Shown in pieces: positions 25,732 through 36,878 of a stretch of DNA of 64,000 nt. How positions within the stretch are numbered: the first letter of the stretch is position 1; each line of letters starts with the position of its first letter. The notes under the pieces are model-generated. The model searched no databases and was not told where the DNA came from. It saw only the letters and a program-made list of their open reading frames with translations. The stretch covers positions 620,001 to 684,000 of the forward strand of contig NZ_JAGPNL010000003.1 of assembly GCF_018069565.1 (NCBI RefSeq). Reading direction: 5' to 3'. Source of the stretch: Streptomyces tagetis (lineage in GTDB: Bacteria > Actinomycetota > Actinomycetes > Streptomycetales > Streptomycetaceae). A program made the translations under genes and the position numbers.

Positions 25732-26826
25732 ATGCGTACCCCGAAGCCTCTCGTGGTCACCGGCGCCCTGCTCGCCTCCCTTGTGCTCGGTGCCTGCGGT
25801 ACCCAGACCACCGCGCAGGGGGGCGGGGGCGGGGAGACCGATGCGGCTGTGACTGCGGCGCAGTGTGGTGCGGTCGTGACCACGGATGCTGCCGGGGCGC
25901 CTGTGGGCGATGAGGTGGACGGGGTGCGGATCACCGGCGTGTCGGGGGTACCGGCGGGCGGATCGTCGCCGCGCGTCGGCGGGTCGCCCGGACCGGACGG
26001 CGGAGCGGGCGGTGAGCGACCCGGCACGGTCGGCCTCGGGGACGTCTCCGTCACCGCGGACCCCCTGCCGGAGACCGGCGGTCCGGCGGACACGGGCCGG
26101 CCTCGCTGCACGGTCACGTACACGGTGACCAACCCCGAGAAGGAACCGTTCACTTACACCATCACCTTCGGTTTCCACTCCGAGCGGGAGCCCGCCGGGT
26201 CCCGTACCCCTCGGGCGGTCGTCGAGGTGGAGGCCGGGGGCACCCTGCGGCGGACCGTGGAGGAGAGCGCCCCCGACCTCGGGTTCGACCGGGTGGGGAT
26301 CAGCGACGTGAAGCGGGTGCCGACCGCGCAGGCGCCCGCCGTCGGAGGTCCCTGCCCGGCCTCCGGGCTCCGGCTGACCGCCGACGACGGGACCGCCGCC
26401 GCGGGGCTGCGCGTCGTCGGACTCCGCCTGGAGAACTGCGGCTCGCACCCGTACTCCGTCGAGGGCTACCCGGTGCTCGACCTGCTCGACTCCGCCCACA
26501 AGCCGGTCGAGGGCATCCGGATCGTGGAGGGCGGCGAGGGCATCGCGCTGGTGACGGGGTTCGACGACCCGCCCCGGCCGGTGACCCTCAAGCCGGGTGA
26601 GGCCGCCACCGCGGGCCTGATGTGGCGCAACACCACGGAGTTCGGCGACGCGGTGACCGTGCCGTACGTCAGGGTCCGCGCCCGTGACGGCGCCGACCCG
26701 GTGATGGTGACGCCCCACCTCGACCTGGGCACCACGGGCGCGCTGGGCGTCAGCGCCTGGCGCGAGGCGAACGAGCAGAACGAGGGGGACGAGGGGAACG
26801 GGGACAGCGCGCCGGCACAGCCGTGA
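25732..26826 (+). CDS. DUF4232-type lipoprotein
   Basis: 364 aa. A signal peptide with lipobox (LLASLVLGACG; Cys at about residue 22) is followed by a Gly-rich linker. About 220 C-terminal residues have DUF4232 features: CPASGLRLTADDGTAAAGLRVV, RLENCGSHPYSVEGYPVLDL and a late GLMWRNTT. DUF4232 proteins are secreted actinobacterial proteins of unknown function. The middle part (CTVTYTVTNPEKEPFTYTITF) looks like a second beta-domain. The start at 25732 is chosen because the upstream in-frame extension breaks the signal peptide. Confidence 0.8.
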   Translation: MRTPKPLVVTGALLASLVLGACGTQTTAQGGGGGETDAAVTAAQCGAVVTTDAAGAPVGDEVDGVRITGVSGVPAGGSSPRVGGSPGPDGGAGGERPGTVGLGDVSVTADPLPETGGPADTGRPRCTVTYTVTNPEKEPFTYTITFGFHSEREPAGSRTPRAVVEVEAGGTLRRTVEESAPDLGFDRVGISDVKRVPTAQAPAVGGPCPASGLRLTADDGTAAAGLRVVGLRLENCGSHPYSVEGYPVLDLLDSAHKPVEGIRIVEGGEGIALVTGFDDPPRPVTLKPGEAATAGLMWRNTTEFGDAVTVPYVRVRARDGADPVMVTPHLDLGTTGALGVSAWREANEQNEGDEGNGDSAPAQP

Positions 26827-27458
26827 CCGGGCGGGGGTGCTGGGAGCCGAGAGCCGAGCCGATGGGCCTCTGGCGGGCTCTGGGCCCCGCACGGGTGAGC
26901 TACGCCCGGCCCCTTCATGCCGCCCACGGCCACCGGCCGGGGCACCGCTCGCCGCTCGCCCGTATCAATCGATCCGTATCAGTTGGCCCGTATCAGTCGG
27001 GCCGTACGGGGGCGCGGGTCGCGGCACGCGCCCGTACGTGTGCTGCCACCGCCGCCTCCGGGCCCCCACGGCGGTGACCGGAAGGGGCGGCTCCGGCGTA
27101 CTGGTTCGCGGTGGCGGGGCAGGTGCGCGGCGACGGGCCCGTCGGCCGGTGAGGAGCGCTCGGCGGTGGGCTCGGGCGCCCCGGTGCGCCGGTCGGCGGA
27201 GGGTCGGGGCCGGGTAGTGCTCCAGGGAACCGGCCCTGCCCCAGGTCGCCACTGCCCGGCGGCCACGGTGAGGCGCCGGTGGGAGCGGATGGGGTTGGGC
27301 AGGCCGGGCGCCGGCAGTCCCCGGGCGATCCGGGGTCATCCCGGGCAGCCCCCGGGCCATCCCGGGTGGCTCCCGGGCCACCCCCGCGCCGGACGGAGGA
27401 GGCGGAGGCATGTCGTCGACGAGGCAGAGTCGTGGTGCGGTGGGCCGGTCGGGCCGGG
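26827..27458. other. Repeat-rich intergenic region
   Basis: About 630 bp between convergent genes. It holds three copies of CCGTATCA-like words at about 26960-27000 (CGTATCAATCG, CGTATCAGTTG, CGTATCAGTCG) and a cluster of CCCGGG hexamers at about 27310-27400. The reading frames here lack normal composition. I see no gene. Confidence 0.5.
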
Positions 27459-28316
27459 TCAGGGTTGACGGCCGGTCAGGCGGGCCGCCGAGGCGAGGGT
27501 CGCGCGGGCCTCCCGTTCGGTCAGGCCGGTGTGGAGCGCGGCGGCGGTCAGCGGCTCGCGGAGGGCGGGGCCCATGCCGTTCTCGTAGGCGCGGCAGGCC
27601 GCCCAGAACAGGCGGGTGTTGCGCTGCCCGGCGTGGGCGGACCGTACGAAGCGGACGAGGCCCCGGCCGTGGCCGCCGTCCGCCGAGGGGCCGGGTCGGG
27701 GCGGCGGGACGAGGAGGTGGAGCAGGGTGGAGGGGCACGCCGCCGGGGCGAGGTGGGCCGTGCCGGGGGCGACGGTGTAAGTGCCGCGCCGGGTGCGGGA
27801 ACCGGGGCCGACGAGGTACCCGCCGGTGCCCCGGACGTCGACGCCGGGTGCGAGACGGCCCGCCGAGTTGGGGACGGCGACGCCGGGCGGGCCGGTCAGC
27901 CACAGGTGGCGGCCCCCGCTCGGGGTGCGGACGACCATCGTGGGCGGAATCGCGAACAGATGCCGCAGCGCCTCTTCCCGCAGGCCGGCCGAGGCACCGG
28001 CGCCCGCGACGATGTCCACGTCGATGCCGATCAGGTGGTGCGGGGGCCTCCCGCAGGCGATGCCGTAGCCGGTCGCCCAGGGTGCGGCGGCGAAGAGCCG
28101 GCGGACGCGGGCGGGGTCGGCGGAGGCGTCGTGCACGCCGTGTCCGAAGCGTCCGCACTCGCCGTGGCAGGGGGCGGCGTCCGGAGCGTCGCGGTGCGGG
28201 GAGTGCAGTGCCGGGAGCTTCGTCCGGGACAGGGGGAGGACGGCCAGGCCGCGGGCGGCGGCGGCCAGCGCGTGCGCGAGGGCGGGCGTGGTGGCCTGCC
28301 GGTCGATGGTGGCCAT
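27459..28316 (-). CDS. Bifunctional DNA primase/polymerase (Prim-Pol) domain protein
   Basis: 285 aa. AHALAAAARGLAVLPLSRTK opens the Prim-Pol fold; GIDVD (in HHLIGIDVDIV) is the metal-binding acidic motif and VVRTPSGGRHLWL is the conserved SxH-type motif, followed by GVDVRGTGGYLVGPGS. These are the hallmark residues of the AEP Prim-Pol N-terminal family. A His/Cys cluster (APCHGECGRFGHGVH) lies between. The family replicates plasmids and phages but has many unlinked chromosomal copies such as this one. The start is taken as the ATG at 28316; an in-frame ATG at 28334 adds six residues. Confidence 0.87.
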   Translation of the reverse strand: MATIDRQATTPALAHALAAAARGLAVLPLSRTKLPALHSPHRDAPDAAPCHGECGRFGHGVHDASADPARVRRLFAAAPWATGYGIACGRPPHHLIGIDVDIVAGAGASAGLREEALRHLFAIPPTMVVRTPSGGRHLWLTGPPGVAVPNSAGRLAPGVDVRGTGGYLVGPGSRTRRGTYTVAPGTAHLAPAACPSTLLHLLVPPPRPGPSADGGHGRGLVRFVRSAHAGQRNTRLFWAACRAYENGMGPALREPLTAAALHTGLTEREARATLASAARLTGRQP

Positions 28317-28698
28317 GACCCCATGGTCGTACATACGTTCGAAAAAGGGAAGGGGGCTCGCGCGCGGCGCACCGGGGGTGGCGGGTGGGGCGGGAAGGTG
28401 CCGGAACGCTTCACCTCTTGCGGTGCTTGAGGTGGTGATGCCGGAAGTGCCCCTTGGTGGGCAGACAAGGGGCGTGAAGGGGTTTATCGGCATGTCGTCA
28501 CGCTTGAGGGCGAATAGTGGCGTCCGGGTGGTTCGCCGGGGGGCCGTCGGGCAGCCTGATCGTGCGACGTCGTCCACACGTCGAGGGGGTCGGCCAACTT
28601 CCTTGACACGCAAGCTCGTTCACAGAGTCATCCGTCATTTTCCCACTTCTCGCGCCGTCGGCAGGAAGCCGGTGCGCACCTTGTTCTGGAGGAACAAC
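28317..28698. other. Divergent promoter region
   Basis: About 380 bp between the Prim-Pol gene (leftward) and the small secreted-protein gene (rightward). TTGACA at about 28602-28607 is a possible -35 element for the rightward gene. No gene is seen. Confidence 0.4.
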
Positions 28699-29025
28699 AT
28701 GGCAAGCATCCGTACCGCCCGCGTCGTCGCCGCCGTCGCCGCCCTGCCGCTGGCCGCCGCCCTCTTCGGCGGGATCGCGACGGCCGACAGCGGTGCCCTC
28801 GCGGACGACGGATCGCGCGCGACCGCCACTGAGGCGTACTCGGGCATCCTCGGCAGCGGCGTCGGCAGGGACAACTCGGGCAACTCGGCCACCACGCAGC
28901 AGCAGGCGGTCGGTTCGGGCGCCTCGAACCAGAGCAACACCGCGCAGGTCGACGGCTCCGCGTTCACCGCCGTCAACCAGGGCAACGCGAACGTCGTCAT
29001 CGGCTTCTCCCCGCTCTGGTGGTGA
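28699..29025 (+). CDS. Small Asn/Gln-rich secreted protein
   Basis: 108 aa with GGAGGA before the ATG. A signal peptide (MASIRTARVVAAVAALPLAA...) is followed by a mature part of about 78 residues full of Asn, Gln, Ser and Gly (NSATTQQQAVGSGASNQSN and AFTAVNQGNANVVIGF). The alternating N/Q/G spacing recalls curlin-type amyloid repeats or chaplin-like aggregation segments, but no cysteines and no chaplin GN motif pairs are present. It is probably exported to the surface. The gene is monocistronic. The function is not known. Confidence 0.7.
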   Translation: MASIRTARVVAAVAALPLAAALFGGIATADSGALADDGSRATATEAYSGILGSGVGRDNSGNSATTQQQAVGSGASNQSNTAQVDGSAFTAVNQGNANVVIGFSPLWW

Positions 29026-29028
29026 GCT

Positions 29029-29063
29029 GAGGGCCGGCGTCCACGCTCCGGCGCCGGTCCCTC
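29029..29063 (+). terminator. Stem-loop after the small secreted-protein gene
   Basis: GAGGGCCGGCG (29029-29039) pairs with CGCCGGTCCCTC (29052-29063) with one bulge, starting 4 bp after the stop codon. Confidence 0.55.
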
Positions 29064-29458
29064 GTTCTCCACTCGGGTGTGCTTCATGGGGTCGCAGGGC
29101 GTTCGGGCGGCGGTGCTCCGGTACCGTCGCCCGAACGTCTTCCCGTACCGCCCCCGGACGCCCGCCCACTCGCCCTGGGGCGCCCGCCCGCTCGCCAGGT
29201 GCGCCGGCCGGCTCACCCGGTGCGCGGGCCCACGCACCCAGGCCGTCGACCCGCCCGACCGGTGCGCCGAGCCGCCGGCCACGGCAGCGCAAGGGGGCGT
29301 ACCCCCGTACCACCCGCAGGGGTGAACCCGCAGTCACCCCTCTCCACCCGTCCACCTTCAGGAGGTGCAGCCAACCCCACCCCTACAACCTGAGGCGGAC
29401 TCCGCTTCGGGACCTGCGGCCGATCCGCCGTACACCGGCCCGCTCATAGCGTTGAGAC
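29064..29458. other. Intergenic region upstream of sigma factor gene
   Basis: About 395 bp with no gene. It should contain the sigma-gene promoter; no clear -35/-10 pair was recognised. Confidence 0.4.
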
Positions 29459-30016
29459 ATGACCACACCCGTCTGCACCAGCGCTTCCCAGGCCGCCACG
29501 GCAATGACGCGGACCGTTTCGTACCCCTCGTTCTCGTCGTACGTGCAAGCCCGGCAGCCGATGCTGCTGCGCACCGCCCGGTCGCTCACCGCGAACCCGA
29601 GCGACGCGGAGGATCTGCTGCAGACCGCGCTCACCAAGACCTACGTGGCCTGGGAGCGCATCGAGGACCACCGCGCCCTCGACGGCTACGTGCGCCGCGC
29701 CCTGCTGAACACCCGCACCTCGCAGTGGCGCAAGCGCAAGGTCGACGAGTTCGCCTGCGACGAGCTGCCCGAGCCGGAGCCGCTGCCCTGCGGTGACGAC
29801 CCGGCGGAACGGCAGGCGCTGCGGGACGCGATGTGGCGCGCGGTCATGCGGCTGCCCGCCCGGCAGCGGGCCATGGTCGTCCTGCGTTACTACGAGGACC
29901 TGAGCGAGGCCCGAACGGCCGAAGTCCTCGGGGTCTCCGTCGGCACCGTGAAGTCGGCGGTGTCCCGGGCGCTCGGCAAGCTCCGCGAAGACGCTGAGCT
30001 GGGGTTTATTCGATGA
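29459..30016 (+). CDS. SigE-family ECF-type RNA polymerase sigma factor
   Basis: 185 aa. Region 2 is FSSYVQARQPMLLRTARSLT and AEDLLQTALTKTYVAWERI (SigE-family ECF pattern), and region 4 is LPARQRAMVVLRYYEDLSEA with an HTH in TAEVLGVSVGTVKSAVSRAL. No anti-sigma gene lies nearby, so control may be transcriptional or by a distant partner. An in-frame ATG at 29504 would remove the first 15 residues. The next gene downstream has its own operators, so this gene is probably not in an operon. Confidence 0.9.
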   Translation: MTTPVCTSASQAATAMTRTVSYPSFSSYVQARQPMLLRTARSLTANPSDAEDLLQTALTKTYVAWERIEDHRALDGYVRRALLNTRTSQWRKRKVDEFACDELPEPEPLPCGDDPAERQALRDAMWRAVMRLPARQRAMVVLRYYEDLSEARTAEVLGVSVGTVKSAVSRALGKLREDAELGFIR

Positions 30017-30063
30017 TGGGGTGATATGTGACGGTACGGTGGGAGAGTCTGAGGGCTCCGGCA

Positions 30064-30077
30064 GGTGATCGATCACC
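30064..30077. promoter_or_regulatory. 14-bp palindrome GGTGATCGATCACC
   Basis: A perfect palindrome 11 bp before a second palindrome, upstream of the acyl-CoA ligase. It is a possible operator for a dimeric repressor. Confidence 0.5.
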
Positions 30078-30088
30078 CGGACCTAGTG

Positions 30089-30106
30089 ACATACCGCGCG
30101 GTATGT
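30089..30106. promoter_or_regulatory. 18-bp perfect palindromic operator of the acyl-CoA ligase gene
   Basis: ACATACCGCGCGGTATGT is exactly self-complementary and ends 58 bp before the GTG of the ligase gene. TACCG/CGGTA half-sites are common for TetR-family regulators of lipid genes. The regulator is not encoded in the window. Confidence 0.72.
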
Positions 30107-30164
30107 GCGCAGAATCGGCGCACCCCTTACCGCCGCGTAGGCAATGTCGCCCCGGGAGGACACC

Positions 30165-31820
<1,656 letters not shown>

Positions 31821-31971
31821 CCGGTCGGCTCTGACCGGTCGGTCCGGCCCGCACCACGGCCGGCCGGGCCTCACCGGAAGCCGCGAGCCGCACCCCGCCC
31901 CCGGCCGAGCCGCACCCCACCACTGCCCCGCCCTCGCCGATGGCACCGCCCGCGGCGGGGGCGGGGCAGGG

Positions 31972-34900
31972 TCAGTTGGTCCCGATGCGCGAGAGCAGGT
32001 CGACGATCCGGGTCTGCACCTCGTCGCTGGTGGAACGCTCCGCCAGGAACAGCACCGTCTCCCCGGACGCCAGCCGCGGCAGGTCGGCCGGCCCTATGGC
32101 GGCGGTGTAGACGACGAGGGGGGTGCGGTTGAGCTGCCCGTTGGCGCGCAGCCAGTCGACGATCCCGGCCTGGCGCCGGTGTACCTGCATGAGGTCCATG
32201 ACGACGAGGTTCGGCCGGAAGTGCCCGGCCAGCGCCACCGCGTCGGTGTCGCTCGCGGCGCGCGCCACCTGCATCCCGCGCCGTTCCAGCGTCGCGGTCA
32301 GGGCGAGCGCGATCTCCGCGTGCTCCTCGATCAGCAGGACGCGCGGCGGGTGCTGTTCGCTGTCCCGGGGCGCGAGCGCCTTGAGCAGGACGGCGGGATC
32401 GGCGCCGTAGGCCGCGTCGCGCGTGGCCTGGCCGAGCCCGGCCGTGACCAGCACCGGCACCTCGGCGGCGACCGCCGCCTGCCGCAGCGACTGGAGCGCG
32501 GTCCGCGTGATCGGCCCGGTCAGCGGGTCCACGAACAGGGCGGCCGGGAACGCCGCGATCTGCGCGTCGACCTCCTCGCGGGAGTGCACGATCACCGGCC
32601 GGTAGCCGCGGTCGCTCAGCGCCTGCTGGGTGGAGACGTCCGGCGCGGGCCAGACGAGGAGGCGGCGGGGGTTGTCCAGCGGCTCCGGGGGGAGTTCGTC
32701 GTCCATCGGCTGCGGACGCGGCGGGTCCGCCACCTCCACGGCACCGCCGGGCCCGTCGAGGGGCTCGGGGCCCTCGGCGGCGTTCTCGTCCGGCGCCCCT
32801 ATGGCGTACGACCGTCCGGGGCCCTCGCCCGCCGGAGCGGGACGGCCCTGCGACCCTCCGCGAGACGGCGGGGGCGGAGTCTCCGGGCCCGGCCCGGGTG
32901 CCTGGACCTGCGGCTGGGGCTGGGCGGTGCCCGGACGCTGCGGGTGCGCGGACTGTTCGGGGCGCCCGGCCGCGGCCGGGTCGGGCGGGGTGCCCAGCTT
33001 GCGGCGCCGTCCGGAACCGCCCGGCTGCTGCGGGGCGGGCGTGGCCGACGGCTGCTGCACCTGTACGGCCTGACGGTTGAACGGCACGCCCTGGCCGAGC
33101 GTCCGTACGCTGATCGCCCGGCTCTGGGTCGCGTGGGCGTCCGCCGGAGCGGCGGCTTCCGCGGGGAGGGGCTGGGCCGCGCGCGGCGTGTTCTCCGGCG
33201 GGAGCGGGGTGCCCCGGCTCGGCGTGAGGGCCGGGGCCGGTGCGGGCTGGGGCGCGGGGGCCGCGACGCCATGCGGCGCTACGGGGGTGCCGGCGTCCGG
33301 AGTGTCGGCGGTGGCGGGCCACGGCTGCGGGGCCGGGGTGCGCTGCGCGGCGGCGGCCGGCTGCGCGGGCTGGGCGGCGGGGGGAGCCACGGCAGGCCCG
33401 GCGGGCTGCGGGGCAGCGGCCGGTACGGGCTGCGCGGCGGGCGCCGGCTGCGCGCCGGCGGCGACGGCGGGGGCCACGGCGCCCGGAGCCACGGGAGCGC
33501 CCGGTGCCGGCGCGGACTGCGCCGGAGCCGCCGGTACGGGGGTGCCCTGGGCGGCGGGCGGGGCGGCCACGGCCCGGCGACGGCGGCCCGTCGGGGCCTC
33601 GGTCGGATGGGGCTGCGGCGGCGTGTGGTCGTCGTCCTGGTCGTGCGCCACGGAGTCGTGCCGTCCGTCATCGCCCGGCGTGGCACCGGGGGCGGCCGGC
33701 ACGGGCGCCGCGGCGGGCAGCGGAAGCCCGCCCGCCGGCACCGGCACGGGCCCCTGACCCACCGGGGGTACGGGCCCCGCCTGTCCCACGGGCGCCGCCG
33801 GTCCGGGCATCGGGACCCGGCCCGTCTGCCCCGCCGGAAGCGGAGCCGGAGCCTGACCGGGCACAGGAACCTGCCCCGGTACGGGGACCTGCCCCGGCAC
33901 GGGAACCTGACCGGCCACCTGCCCCGGCACCGGGAACTGCCCGGCGGGCCCGGCCACGGGCGGCAGAGGCGCCCCCACCGCACCGGAGGCCCCGGCCACC
34001 GCACCCGAGGACCCGGCGGCGACGCCCGTACCCGGCGCCACGACACCCGCGGCACCCACGACGTTCCCGGGCCCCCCGGAACCGCCCGCACCCGCCGCGA
34101 CACCCGCACCCGGCTCCGCCGGAACCTCGGCTGGCCGGTCCGCCTCGGCGGGCGGCAGGGCGAAGACCTGGCGGGGAGCCGCCTCCTGCGCGGCGGCCCG
34201 CTCGTTCGCGGAGGCCAGCGCGCGCCGCCGGCGTCCGGTCGGCTGGGAACCGTCGGCCGGGACCGCCTCGCCGGCCTGCGCGGGCAGCGCCGGGGGCAGC
34301 GCCTGCTGCGCACCGTCGGCCTGCCGCGCCCGGCGCCCGGTCCCCGCCGGCACACCCTGCGCGGGCGCGGGTACGCCCTGCGGGGGCACGGCGGTGCCGC
34401 CGAGCCCGGTGTTGGAGGCCGCGGCACCCGCCGCGTGTTCGGCGGCCGTGACGACGGCCCCCTCGGACACGCCGCCGGCCACCGCCGGGAGCGCCGGCAC
34501 GCCGGAAGCGCCCGCGTCCTCCGCGGGCCGGCCGCGCCGCCGCCCCGTACCGCCGGCACCCTCGCCCGGCGTCGCCTGGGCCGGGACCGGCGCCGTCTCC
34601 TGGCCGGCCGCCCTGCGCCGGCGCCGCCCGGTGGGCGCGGTGCCCTCCGTCCCGGGACCGTCGGCCGGGGTCTCGCCCTCGCCGGACGCGCCCCCCACCT
34701 CGCTCTCCAGGAAGGCGTCGACGGAGGACCGCCGGGCCCGCCGCCGCCCGCCGCCCGCCGGAACCTGCCCGGCATCGGCCTCCGGCCCCTCCACCACACC
34801 CGGAGCCGCCACCGGGGCCACACCCGGCGCCACACCCGAAGGGGCGACCGGCGCCACACCCGGGACCGCACCCGGAGCCACGTCCGGGGCCGCCCCTGTC

Positions 34901-36651
34901 GGAACCGCGGCCCCCGCCGCGTCCGGGACGGCGACCGGGGCGCTCTCGATCGCGGCCGGGGCGGGTGCCGCGGAGGGCGCGACGGTGCCCGCGCCGCCGC
35001 CGATCGGCACCTCCAGGACGTAGGCGCTGCCGCTCATGCCGGGCACCTCGTGCGTCTGGAGCACCCCACCGTGGGCGCGCACGATGCCGCGCACGATCGG
35101 CTCGTGCACCGGGTCGCCGCCGGCGTGCGGACCGCGCACCTCGATGCGCACGACCTCGCCGCGCTGCGCCGCCGCCACGACGACGGTGTTGTCCAGGTAA
35201 CCGCCCGCCGACAACTGCGTGTTGCCGGTCGCGTCCACGCCCGCCACGTCGGCGACCAGGTGCGCGAGCGCGGTGGCGAGCAGCCGGGGGTCGACCTCGG
35301 CCTCGATGGGCGGCGCGTGCACGGCGAACTGCACCCGGCCCGGCCCGATCAGCTCCACGGCCCCGTCGACGCCCGCGGCGACGACCGCGTCGAGCATGAC
35401 CTTCGTACGGGCGATGGTCTCGGCGCCGGTGTCGAGCCGCTGGTAGCCGAGGACGTTGTCGATGAGGGTGGTGATCCGCGAGTAGCCGGCCGTCAGGTGG
35501 TGGAGCACCTGGTTGGCCTCGGGCCAGAGCTGCCCGGCGTCGTCGGCGGCGAGCGCGGCCAGCTCGTGGCGCAGCTCCTCCAGCGGGCCGCGCAGGGAGG
35601 TGGCGAGCAGGGTCAGGAGCTGGTCGTGCCGGGCGGCGAGGGCCTCGTAGCGGTCCTTCTCGCGTTCGCCGAGGGCGGCGTAGCGGTCCTCGTGGGCGGC
35701 CAGTTCCTCGGCGTGCGCCTCCTGGAGGTCCTCGATCTCGGAGACGTGCTGCTGGCGCAGCGCGGTCAGCTCGGAGCCGTGCTCCTCGGCCAGCCGCTCC
35801 AGTTCCTCGGCGTGGCGCTCCTCGGCCTCCTCGTGCTCCTTGACGAGTTCGTCGTGGGGCCGCCGGTCGGTGAAGGTCATCACGGCACCGACGAGCTGGT
35901 CGCCGTCCCGGACGGGCGCGGTCGTCAGGTCGACGGGGAGCTGGTCGCCGCTCTTGGAGAACAGCACCTGCCCGCGCACCCGGTGCTTGCGCCCGGAGCG
36001 CAGCGTGTCGGCGAGCGGCGACTCGGCGTACGGGAACGGGGAGCCGTCGGCGCGGGAGTGCAGGACGAGGGTGTGCAGTTCGCGCCCGCCGAGGTCGCTC
36101 GCGCGGTACCCCAGGATCTGGGCCGCGGCCGGGTTGACGAGGACGATCCGCCCGTCGGTGTCGGTGCCGACGACGCCCTCGGAGGCGGCCCGCAGGATCA
36201 TCTCCGTCTGGCGCTGCGAACGGGCCAGTTCGGCCTCGGTGTCGACGGTGCCGGAGAGGTCGCGGACGACGAGCATCAGCAGTTCGTCGCCGGTGTAGCC
36301 GGAACCGTCGTACGCCTGCTGGCCGTTCTCCAGGTTGGCGCTGGCGACCTCGACGGGGAACTCGCTGCCGTCGGTGCGACGGGCGACCATCCGCGTCGGC
36401 TTGGTGCGTGCCCGGGGGTCGACGTGGTCCGGCCGGCGCATGGACCCGGGGATGAGCCGCGAGTCGAACTGCGGCAGCAGGTCCAGCAGCCCGCGTCCGA
36501 CCAGCGCCGTGCCCGGCGCCTCGAACGCCTCCAGGGCGATGGAGTTGGCGTTGACGACGGTGCCGTTGGCGTTGACCAGGACCAACGCGTCCGGCAGGGC
36601 GTCCAGTATGGCTGCGAGGCGAGCAGCGCCTCGGGATGGCCTGCTGCTCAC
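31972..36651 (-). CDS. 1559-aa PAS/kinase-like/receiver hybrid protein
   Basis: Two PAS domains (about 10-130 and 150-265: DALPDALVLVNANGTVVNAN, ASEGVVGTDTDGRIVLVN) are followed by a coiled coil (270-340) and a HisKA-like helix pair. The phospho-acceptor His appears to be lost (LLATSLRGPLEEL where HExRTPL is expected). A degenerate HATPase domain follows (AHLVADVAGV, AHGGVLQTHE). A Pro/Ala/Gln-rich linker of about 700 residues holds repeated GRRRR motifs, and two receiver-like domains end the protein; the last has a candidate acceptor Asp (LVVMDLMQ) but no clear conserved Lys. It is likely a signalling scaffold rather than a kinase. The GTG at 36651 has AGGAGGGA upstream. Confidence 0.85.
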   Translation of the reverse strand: MSSRPSRGAARLAAILDALPDALVLVNANGTVVNANSIALEAFEAPGTALVGRGLLDLLPQFDSRLIPGSMRRPDHVDPRARTKPTRMVARRTDGSEFPVEVASANLENGQQAYDGSGYTGDELLMLVVRDLSGTVDTEAELARSQRQTEMILRAASEGVVGTDTDGRIVLVNPAAAQILGYRASDLGGRELHTLVLHSRADGSPFPYAESPLADTLRSGRKHRVRGQVLFSKSGDQLPVDLTTAPVRDGDQLVGAVMTFTDRRPHDELVKEHEEAEERHAEELERLAEEHGSELTALRQQHVSEIEDLQEAHAEELAAHEDRYAALGEREKDRYEALAARHDQLLTLLATSLRGPLEELRHELAALAADDAGQLWPEANQVLHHLTAGYSRITTLIDNVLGYQRLDTGAETIARTKVMLDAVVAAGVDGAVELIGPGRVQFAVHAPPIEAEVDPRLLATALAHLVADVAGVDATGNTQLSAGGYLDNTVVVAAAQRGEVVRIEVRGPHAGGDPVHEPIVRGIVRAHGGVLQTHEVPGMSGSAYVLEVPIGGGAGTVAPSAAPAPAAIESAPVAVPDAAGAAVPTGAAPDVAPGAVPGVAPVAPSGVAPGVAPVAAPGVVEGPEADAGQVPAGGGRRRARRSSVDAFLESEVGGASGEGETPADGPGTEGTAPTGRRRRRAAGQETAPVPAQATPGEGAGGTGRRRGRPAEDAGASGVPALPAVAGGVSEGAVVTAAEHAAGAAASNTGLGGTAVPPQGVPAPAQGVPAGTGRRARQADGAQQALPPALPAQAGEAVPADGSQPTGRRRRALASANERAAAQEAAPRQVFALPPAEADRPAEVPAEPGAGVAAGAGGSGGPGNVVGAAGVVAPGTGVAAGSSGAVAGASGAVGAPLPPVAGPAGQFPVPGQVAGQVPVPGQVPVPGQVPVPGQAPAPLPAGQTGRVPMPGPAAPVGQAGPVPPVGQGPVPVPAGGLPLPAAAPVPAAPGATPGDDGRHDSVAHDQDDDHTPPQPHPTEAPTGRRRRAVAAPPAAQGTPVPAAPAQSAPAPGAPVAPGAVAPAVAAGAQPAPAAQPVPAAAPQPAGPAVAPPAAQPAQPAAAAQRTPAPQPWPATADTPDAGTPVAPHGVAAPAPQPAPAPALTPSRGTPLPPENTPRAAQPLPAEAAAPADAHATQSRAISVRTLGQGVPFNRQAVQVQQPSATPAPQQPGGSGRRRKLGTPPDPAAAGRPEQSAHPQRPGTAQPQPQVQAPGPGPETPPPPSRGGSQGRPAPAGEGPGRSYAIGAPDENAAEGPEPLDGPGGAVEVADPPRPQPMDDELPPEPLDNPRRLLVWPAPDVSTQQALSDRGYRPVIVHSREEVDAQIAAFPAALFVDPLTGPITRTALQSLRQAAVAAEVPVLVTAGLGQATRDAAYGADPAVLLKALAPRDSEQHPPRVLLIEEHAEIALALTATLERRGMQVARAASDTDAVALAGHFRPNLVVMDLMQVHRRQAGIVDWLRANGQLNRTPLVVYTAAIGPADLPRLASGETVLFLAERSTSDEVQTRIVDLLSRIGTN

Positions 36652-36878
36652 GAGACGCTTCCCTCCTGGTTACCGCACTTTCCGACCGCCTGGGCCATCT
36701 TGCCAACCGGCTCGCGGCGTGTCACGCGAGGGAGTCTATGCGGTGGGCCACGGAGCGCGGCGCGGGATGAGAGGGAGGTCGCACGACGAAGTGAGGCAGA
36801 AGGTGTGACCGGACGCCCGCCGGGGCGCGCGCCGCGAGCCGGTACGCGCCCCCTGTGCCCCGGCGCCCCGTCCCGCCG

